The position numbers and the translations under genes were made by a program. This document shows, piece after piece, positions 1 to 3,925 of a stretch of 6,276 bases of DNA. Location: positions 1-6,276 of the forward strand of contig JADFIX010000216.1 in NCBI GenBank assembly GCA_022566435.1, in the 5' to 3' direction. Position 1 is the first letter of the stretch, and each line of letters begins with the position of its first letter. The DNA comes from Planctomycetota bacterium (lineage in GTDB: Bacteria; Planctomycetota; Phycisphaerae; UBA1845). The notes beneath the pieces were generated by a model. That model was given only the letters and a program-made list of their open reading frames with translations. It was not told where the DNA came from and did no database searches.

Positions 1-216
1 CCCCAATGAGTTGTCTGAACTGAGATCCTCGAAATAGAGGACCGCCAGGCGGCTTGCGTCGGGGCCGGTAACGGGCGAACCCGAATTCCTGAAGCCGAAC
101 TGGTACACCGCGACTCCGATGACGAGTGCGGCCACCGAGCTAACGGCGACAGAACGCCCTGTCGTCATCCGCCGCACCGAGAACGGCAACGGCGTCGTGG
201 GGGTGGTTCGCGCCAC
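1..216 (-). CDS. TolB/FlgO-like membrane-anchored protein, N-terminal part (cut by window edge)
   Basis: Seen: the first 72 codons of a minus-strand frame that stays open to base 1. An in-frame TAA at 226-228 blocks any earlier start. The GTG at 216-214 has AAGGA at 226-222, five bases away, so I prefer it over the ATG at 168-166. Residues 1-20 are polar and basic, and residues 21-41 (SVAVSSVAALVIGVAVYQF region) form one hydrophobic helix. A Gly/Ser/Pro linker follows, then RLAVLYFEDLSSDNSLG at 56-72. Known: the strand pattern xxAVLxFxDLSxDxxLG opens the TolB-like/FlgO-like domain (COG5616 type), often followed by TPRs in bacterial membrane proteins and at the C-terminus of some Ser/Thr kinases. 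Inferred: a type II membrane protein with the TolB-like domain outside the cytoplasm. It overlaps the upstream HEPN gene by 77 bases, so translation is probably coupled. The family call rests on about 17 residues; the coding call is firmer. Confidence 0.6.
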   Translation of the reverse strand, partial: MARTTPTTPLPFSVRRMTTGRSVAVSSVAALVIGVAVYQFGFRNSGSPVTGPDASRLAVLYFEDLSSDNSLG

Positions 217-1495
217 CCTCGTCCTTTATTGTATCGGCAAATTCCGTGCCATAAATCTCCTTGAACGCGGCTTTGAATTGTTCGGTCTTTCTGAACTCCC
301 GAAACACCGGCCATTCTCGATAGCCGTCCTCTCTGACAAGCTCCCCTCTCTTTCCTATTTCCCTCATCAATTTGGCGGCATCATCGTGTTTTTCTCGCAA
401 CACTTCAACCCCTAGGCGCAAATCCCTGATGCTACCAGACCAATCAACCGCATCCAGGGCTTTCATGGCCCCCTCATTATCTCCCGACCATTTTAGGGCC
501 TGCGCGTAGTTGATGCGAGAAATTCTGATTTGGAGGTCCTTTTTTTGCTTTGGAATCGTGATCGCGAATTCGCCGATCTTCTTTGCAAGCTCCCACTCCT
601 CTCGCAATAACAGGCCGAATATCTCGTCGGTAAGAAGCTCCTCGGACTGTTCGATTTGATCGGTTAATGCGGTTCTCCACAAGACATGCGCCAGCATTAC
701 GCCAACCTCGTAAAGGACGTCCAGCGACGAACGTAAATACGCGGCATCCACTTCGAGCAGCGCGCCCGGCACGATGTCGGGAGCCAAGTCGAATTCCGCC
801 TTCTTGCAGGCGTTGATGTACTCCGAATTGACGACGCCGTTGCAGTGTGTGATCAGATTCCTTCGCTGCGCGGCCTCGATGAAGCTCGGCCAACTCGCGA
901 ACTTCTTTAGCGTGTTTATGCCGTGGCGGTTTGCTAGGATTCCGAACGCATCGTCGTAGCTTTTCCGAAGCAGATTCGATACGTCGCGTTCAATGAGGTT
1001 GCTGACCGCTTCGTCAATGCTCTTGCAGTTGAGCAGTTCGGCAACCCTGACTGATTTTTCCTCAAACTTGTAGATCAAGTTCTGGCTTTCACCATACAGC
1101 CGTCGCAGGAGCATGCCAACAAACGCATCAAATGTGCTGAAGCCGAAGATCAACAGGCTCTGCGAGAGTATTGCCGAGTGCGGGGACGGAAGGCCTTTCA
1201 TAAACGTGAAGAGTTCTTCCGTGAGGGCAATCTTCTTAGTCGTTCCTCCAGGCGCTGTTACGATCAGTGTTATCTGCTCCTTGTGAATCTCCTCAACCCA
1301 GCCCGTGAACTTGTCCTGTGCAAGCTGGATGTGTTCGCCAGCACACTCGCGGCTGAGGCGAATGCGCATGGCGTGTTGCTTGATTAGCTCCGGGACAGAA
1401 AGGACTTCCACTGTCGGGGACGCCGACTCGCCTGACGATTCGGGGGTACTGTGGGCGTTCTTGGGCATGCTGCCAGTGTGGACCGCCGCTGCCAC
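140..1495 (-). CDS. HEPN-domain protein with RNLITH ribonuclease-type motif and helical C-terminal region
   Basis: Seen (numbered from the GTG at 1495; 451 aa): residues 1-30 are polar and low-complexity. Residues 31-105 look like a small alpha/beta segment. Residues 113-134 hold LLIFGFSTFDAFVGMLLRRLY. Residues 212-217 hold RNLITH, an R-x4-H motif with Asn after Arg. Residues 250-275 are a long helix, and 285-416 are helical with TPR-like spacing, ending in PVFREFRKTEQFKAAFKEIYG. Known: R[N/D/H]xxxH is the catalytic signature of HEPN RNases found in toxins, Abi proteins and CRISPR effectors, and FxxFDAFxGxLLRxLY is typical of the first HEPN helix in RiboL-PSP/MAE-type families. Inferred: a cytosolic HEPN protein, possibly RNA-cleaving, in stress or phage response. 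The ATG at 1468 is an equally possible start; neither has a strong ribosome site. GC is lower than in the right-hand genes (28 of 60 bases in 541-600). Coding confidence is high; function is moderate. Confidence 0.75.
   Translation of the reverse strand: MAAAVHTGSMPKNAHSTPESSGESASPTVEVLSVPELIKQHAMRIRLSRECAGEHIQLAQDKFTGWVEEIHKEQITLIVTAPGGTTKKIALTEELFTFMKGLPSPHSAILSQSLLIFGFSTFDAFVGMLLRRLYGESQNLIYKFEEKSVRVAELLNCKSIDEAVSNLIERDVSNLLRKSYDDAFGILANRHGINTLKKFASWPSFIEAAQRRNLITHCNGVVNSEYINACKKAEFDLAPDIVPGALLEVDAAYLRSSLDVLYEVGVMLAHVLWRTALTDQIEQSEELLTDEIFGLLLREEWELAKKIGEFAITIPKQKKDLQIRISRINYAQALKWSGDNEGAMKALDAVDWSGSIRDLRLGVEVLREKHDDAAKLMREIGKRGELVREDGYREWPVFREFRKTEQFKAAFKEIYGTEFADTIKDEGGANHPHDAVAVLGAADDDRAFCRR
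222..226 (-). promoter_or_regulatory. Shine-Dalgarno site for the TolB-like gene
   Basis: The minus strand reads AAGGA, then CGAGG, then the GTG start at 216. This decides for the GTG over the downstream ATG at 168, which has only GC-rich sequence without a clear site in front. The ribosome binding site lies inside the 3' end of the HEPN gene. A TACAAT hexamer at 233-228 could be a -10 box, but a transcript from it would start inside the ribosome binding site, so I do not call it a promoter. Confidence 0.55.
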
Positions 1496-1539
1496 GCTTT
1501 CAACTATTTTGATTCACTCTCTCTTGAACTCTCATGCCA

Positions 1540-1557
1540 AACGCGAAAAACCGCGTT
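1540..1557 (-). terminator. Hairpin at the end of the zinc-ribbon gene, possible weak terminator or attenuator
   Basis: On the minus strand a perfect six-base stem, AACGCG and CGCGTT, surrounds the loop GTTTTT. It starts on the last base of the small gene's stop codon. No U-tract follows the right arm, so it is a poor classical terminator. It sits in the 61-base gap before the HEPN gene and could weaken read-through or protect the upstream mRNA end. Confidence 0.3.
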
Positions 1558-1721
1558 CAGGCGGTCTTGCTGCCATCGATGTCCGGTTCCACGGTCCCCG
1601 TACCGTCGCAGTCCGGGCACTCGATTGGCTCGTCCAGCCAGTACGCTTCACGGTCGCCGCGTTTAGGCATCCGCGAGGCTACGACTACACGGCCTTGGCC
1701 TTGGCATTTGGGGCATTCCAT
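1557..1721 (-). CDS. Small 54-aa protein with two DnaJ-type zinc knuckles
   Basis: Seen: starting at the ATG at 1721-1719, the 54-residue protein reads MECPKCQGQG at 1-10 and has ECPDCDGTG at 34-42, with a basic segment (RMPKRGD) between them and an acidic tail. GGGAG at 1733-1729, seven bases before the ATG, fixes this start. The frame stays open further upstream, but that part is Arg/Ser/Ala-rich antisense sequence over the plus-strand gene. Known: CxxCxGxG is the zinc-binding unit of the DnaJ cysteine-rich domain and many small ribbons. Two units give four cysteines, enough for one zinc ion. Inferred: a small cytosolic zinc-binding protein, perhaps for protein or nucleic-acid contact. It is the first gene of the minus-strand block, 61 bases ahead of the HEPN gene, and divergent from the plus-strand gene at 1766. 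No specific function can be named. Confidence 0.72.
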   Translation of the reverse strand: MECPKCQGQGRVVVASRMPKRGDREAYWLDEPIECPDCDGTGTVEPDIDGSKTA

Positions 1722-1728
1722 TGGTGAA

Positions 1729-1733
1729 CTCCC
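1729..1733 (-). promoter_or_regulatory. Shine-Dalgarno site that sets the start of the zinc-knuckle gene
   Basis: GGGAG on the minus strand lies seven bases before the ATG at 1721. It is the main reason to annotate the short 54-residue product instead of the 163-codon frame that extends through the neighbouring gene. Confidence 0.6.
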
Positions 1734-1753
1734 ATTCAACTGCCGCCATCGGC

Positions 1754-1759
1754 TAGAAT
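1754..1759 (+). promoter_or_regulatory. -10 box of a probable leaderless promoter for the small membrane protein
   Basis: TAGAAT, in the context GGCTAGAATA, ends six bases before the ATG at 1766, so transcription should begin at or next to the start codon. No purine-rich ribosome site fits between them. A -35 box at normal spacing is weak. The same GCTAnAAT pattern occurs at 2483-2490 and 3393-3400. On the other strand the same bases read TATTCT (1760-1755), a possible -10 box for the divergent zinc-knuckle gene. Confidence 0.5.
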
Positions 1760-1765
1760 ACCCAC

Positions 1766-2032
1766 ATGCGCCGCTTTGCCACCATCCTCGCCACGCTCCT
1801 GCTGCTCCTGCCGGTCGTGTACGTGCTGAGCCACGCGCCGATGTGGCGGTTTCAGATCGACAGGGCAAGGGGAACGGTTGCAAAGTGGACCGTTTCACTT
1901 CCGTTCTACCGGCCTGTTGAGTGGATGATCGATGAAACGCCGTTGCGCGAACCGCTCTTGCGGTGGGCGGACTTGTGGGGAGTGCGGGGCAGGATCGAAA
2001 CAGATTCCTTGTTGCGCTATCGGCCGATTTGA
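1766..2032 (+). CDS. Small membrane-anchored protein, uncharacterised, planctomycete-type
   Basis: Seen: 88 residues. MRRF gives a positive N-terminus, residues 5-22 (ATILATLLLLLPVVYVLS) form one strongly hydrophobic helix, and the remaining 65 residues are soluble with many Trp, Arg and Pro. The C-terminal part contains LPFYRPVEWMIDETPLREP (44-62) and LLRWADLWGVRGR (64-76). There is no cleavage site after the helix and no lipobox. Start: the ATG is placed by the TAGAAT box just upstream. Known: I do not recognise a named domain. Short proteins with this build and an LPFYRPVEWxID-type segment seem familiar from Gemmata relatives, but that is from memory. Inferred: an inner-membrane anchor with a short domain on one face. 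It stands alone, divergent from the zinc-knuckle gene and followed by a small hairpin and a long gene-poor stretch. Codon use and start context support a real gene. Confidence 0.75.
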   Translation: MRRFATILATLLLLLPVVYVLSHAPMWRFQIDRARGTVAKWTVSLPFYRPVEWMIDETPLREPLLRWADLWGVRGRIETDSLLRYRPI

Positions 2033-2033
2033 T

Positions 2034-2050
2034 GGATGATAAGATCATCC
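2034..2050 (+). terminator. Small hairpin after the membrane-protein gene
   Basis: GGATGAT and ATCATCC form a perfect seven-base inverted repeat with the loop AAG, starting two bases after the TGA at 2030-2032. The stem is AT-mixed and no T-run follows, so intrinsic termination would be weak. Its position directly after a stop is the main reason to list it. Confidence 0.35.
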
Positions 2051-2667
2051 CAGCAACACACTGTTAGGACACTACCCACGAAAGAGGGCTACAGAGATTC
2101 GCCTAGACGTTGACGAATTGTTCCGCTTTCGGTTTACGGGTGAGCAACGATTGTGGGGAATTCGGGACCGAGCGACATTCAAGATTTCCTGGTGGGATCC
2201 AGGTCACGCAATTTGCCCGTCTACGAAAAAGCACACCTAGCGCACGGTTGCGTCGGGTCGGTTTCGAGTCGTCTCAGGTTCAGCCCCGCGGCGTGACTTC
2301 TCACGACTACCCGGTCAAGGAAGACGCCCCCTCAGCGCCCCGGCCGCAATCTGTTGCCCCGGGTATGTTTGCCGCCGGGAGTCATCGGTGCACCGAATCA
2401 CTCCTCCGGTATCCTGTTGAAACCCTCACGGCCACAAGAGGGTGCAGCACGGCTTCTTGTTCGAGATGCGCGACGAATCTTCGCTACAATTGCGTCGTGC
2501 CTGGGCTGAGTGAACCGCCTCCATCGGAAACTGTCTTCTGGGGGTGGACCTCTCGCGGTGTGGTCGCATTCACGACACCTGCAACCGGCAATGAAGCCCT
2601 GCGCGGAACCGGCGTCGCGGTCGCCGACGTCGGACCGAAACCGCCACCCACGACGAAGGAACTGCCG
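2051..2667. other. Gene-poor stretch, with a possible promoter box near 2485
   Basis: About 620 bases without a convincing gene on either strand. The plus frame ending at 3237 is open from 2110, but this part encodes an Arg/Ser/Pro/Cys-rich chain without domains and with mixed codon use. The frame also has a much better start at 2668. I saw no tRNA, array or transposon ends. One short inverted repeat, CCTGG-n6-CCAGG, lies at 2188-2203. TCGCTACAAT at 2481-2490 resembles the GCTAnAAT boxes of two neighbouring promoters and could drive the downstream gene with a leader of about 170 bases, although no -35 box at good spacing is visible. Confidence 0.5.
2656..2660 (+). promoter_or_regulatory. Shine-Dalgarno site that sets the start at 2668
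   Basis: AAGGA with a seven-base spacer (ACTGCCG) before the ATG is near-ideal. It marks 2668 as the start in a frame that is open for another 558 bases upstream. Confidence 0.7.
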
Positions 2668-3237
2668 ATGAAAGACGCGAGCACGCCCGCGACGCCGGAC
2701 CAACGGGATTACGCAATGCGGCGTGTCCTTTACAATACGCTCATCGCGGCGAAGGCGCTTGACTTCGTACCTCAATCCGGCGACGACTTTTCAGCCAAGG
2801 AAATGGCGAAAGTTTCCGGTCTGATAATGTCGCGCAACCTGGACGACTTCTTTTTCAAGCAGGATCGTGATGCTGAAAAAGTCACTAGGCGCGGAGGGAC
2901 GCCGAATCGACAAGAGTCGTACAGAATGCCCGATGACATCTTTGTCGCCGACTTTCCAATCCCTTGGCAACCACCAACGAGCGCAATGATCTCGGATCGC
3001 GACTACGAGAGGATCAACAAATTAGTCGGTCACATCGTCGCCGATCCTCCTGATCCAATCAAAGATACAGAAGCGTGCGCCATCATCGAACCCCTAGTGC
3101 GGGCGGCGATCGAATTCGTACACTCGTGCCTCACGAGTGGAACTGCATCGTACACAGGTAAAGCCGGTCCTTATGTTCGGCGCCTGAATGGCATTCTGAA
3201 AGAACTTGGCATCTCACGATTGCCGAAGCCTGTTTGA
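2668..3237 (+). CDS. Uncharacterised protein with RNLxDF...H pattern, possibly HEPN-like
   Basis: Seen: 189 residues from the ATG behind a strong AAGGA site. There is no signal peptide or membrane helix. After a short Thr/Pro-rich start come a helix at 14-34 (RDYAMRRVLYNTLIAAKAL), then SAKEMAKVSGLIMSRNLDDFFFK at 42-64, an acidic/aromatic stretch with DIFVADFPIPW (90-100), RINKLVGHIV (115-124), and a last helical part (135-185) rich in Leu, Val and Arg. Known: the order helix, xxRNLxDFxF, aromatic segment with W, then I-K-x-x-x-H recalls a large unnamed family of small bacterial proteins. I recall this from patterns, not from a search. Inferred: a soluble helical protein, perhaps with a HEPN-related fold, though it has no clean R-x4-6-H motif. 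GC is low at the start (27 of 60 in 2821-2880), compatible with acquired DNA. It appears monocistronic. No function is claimed. Confidence 0.75.
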   Translation: MKDASTPATPDQRDYAMRRVLYNTLIAAKALDFVPQSGDDFSAKEMAKVSGLIMSRNLDDFFFKQDRDAEKVTRRGGTPNRQESYRMPDDIFVADFPIPWQPPTSAMISDRDYERINKLVGHIVADPPDPIKDTEACAIIEPLVRAAIEFVHSCLTSGTASYTGKAGPYVRRLNGILKELGISRLPKPV

Positions 3238-3446
3238 TCTGCGACCCTCCCCGGCACTACTCGGCCCGCCAGTTCTGTTCCACCACCGTGATGCCACGCA
3301 ATCAGCACACAACGCGAGTCATCCCGCAAGACCCATAGGGTATTCACCCCACCCCCAAACCAAGCCATTTCGTTGCTTCTCCCCTCAGCCCTGCTAAAAT
3401 CCAACCCATTGGCTGGAACCCCGCCATTCTGATCAGGGCACTTCCC
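3238..3446. other. Intergenic region with the promoter of the SNase-like gene
   Basis: 209 bases between the stop of the 189-residue protein gene and the SNase start. The first 135 bases are C-rich, with no gene and no clear terminator. A promoter is visible at 3373-3400, and AGGG near 3436-3439 could serve as the ribosome site of the GTG at 3447. A small palindrome CCAA-CCCA-TTGG lies at 3401-3412, at the expected transcription start. Confidence 0.5.
3373..3400 (+). promoter_or_regulatory. Sigma70-type promoter before the truncated nuclease gene
   Basis: TTGCTT at 3373-3378 and TAAAAT at 3395-3400 are separated by 16 bases. The -10 box stands in the context CTGCTAAAATCC and so shares GCTAnAAT with the boxes at 1754 and 2485. 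Transcription would start near 3407 and give a leader of about 40 bases. Confidence 0.5.
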
Positions 3447-3872
3447 GTGCGATCGACCCTACTCAGTTTCGCCGCCGCATTCGCGATAGCCTGCTCCGGC
3501 TGTATCCAACAGCCCGCGGCCACTACCGCGAAACCACCCGCCGTCGCACGCGCCGCCGCGGCCAATCCAGCAGCCGTCCGCGCTGCCGATCCGTCGGCCA
3601 AACGATTGGCCGGCCTGGTGGTGGGCATTGCCGACGGGGACACGTTGACCGTTCTCGACGCCGAGAAGAACCAGCACAAGATTCGGCTCCACGGCATCGA
3701 CACGCCCGAAAGTTCCCAGGCATTCGGCACGCGCGCAAAGCAGGCCCTTTCCGAGAAAGTCTTCCAGAAGAACATCCGCGTCGACCACGCGACTGTTTGT
3801 ACGAGTTCTAAAACTCATGTTCTTCTGGAACGAAACGAGTCTAGTTCATCAGTTTCCCGTTTGGATGAATAG
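3447..3872 (+). pseudogene. Truncated SNase-family (thermonuclease) lipoprotein
   Basis: Seen: the GTG start gives MRSTLLSFAAAFAIACSGC, a lipoprotein-type signal with probable lipid-modified Cys19 (weak lipobox, Cys at -3). An Ala/Pro-rich linker runs to about residue 52. The nuclease fold follows: LVVGIADGDTLTVLD (57-71), HKIRLHGIDTPESSQAFG (77-94) and AKQALSEKVFQKNIRVDHATV (97-117). Known: in staphylococcal nuclease, Asp21, Arg35, Asp40, Glu43 and Arg87 are essential. The VxDGDTL and IRLxGIDTPE motifs supply the equivalents of all but Arg87. Arg87 should lie in a DRYGR-type motif directly after residue 117. Instead the frame continues as CTSSKTHVLLERNESSSSVSRLDE and stops, so the second half of the domain (about 50-60 residues) is missing and does not occur elsewhere in the window. 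Inferred: a nuclease destroyed by a deletion or rearrangement near base 3797. A short expressed remnant cannot be excluded. Confidence 0.78.
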
Positions 3873-3925
3873 GTAGAGGGCACGTTCGTCCGATAACGGG
3901 CGGCCGGTAATCGGAGACTCGACCC
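3798..3925. other. AT-rich junction between broken nuclease and DUF1549 gene
   Basis: The GC content falls to 34 of 80 bases in 3801-3880, against 40 of 60 in 4261-4320. It contains an inverted repeat GAGTT-CTAA-AACTC (3803-3816) and a weaker one, GTTC-TTCTG-GAAC, within 3820-3832. It must contain the leader and probably the promoter of the DUF1549 gene, but I cannot place -35/-10 boxes with confidence. It may be a native leader brought next to the nuclease by a deletion, or the scar of an excised element. No terminal repeats or transposase remnants are visible. Confidence 0.45.

Noticed and set aside
1..216. Partial gene as a Ser/Thr protein kinase C-terminus
   Set aside because: An in-frame stop at 226-228 and the HEPN gene upstream leave no room for a kinase domain; only the TM plus TolB-like start is present.
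1722..2048. Upstream 109 codons of the minus frame that ends at 1557
   Set aside because: The chain is Arg/Ser/Ala/Thr-rich without a domain and is antisense to a well-supported membrane-protein gene. A clear ribosome site supports the start at 1721.
2230..2310. tRNA-like sequence (GGTTTCGAGTC and GGTTCAGCCCC)
   Set aside because: The T-arm-like strings lack a pairing acceptor stem, D-arm and anticodon arm at proper spacing.
2110..2667. Long N-terminal extension of the 189-residue protein from a TTG at 2110
   Set aside because: No ribosome site, odd composition and no domain, while AAGGA at ideal spacing marks the ATG at 2668.
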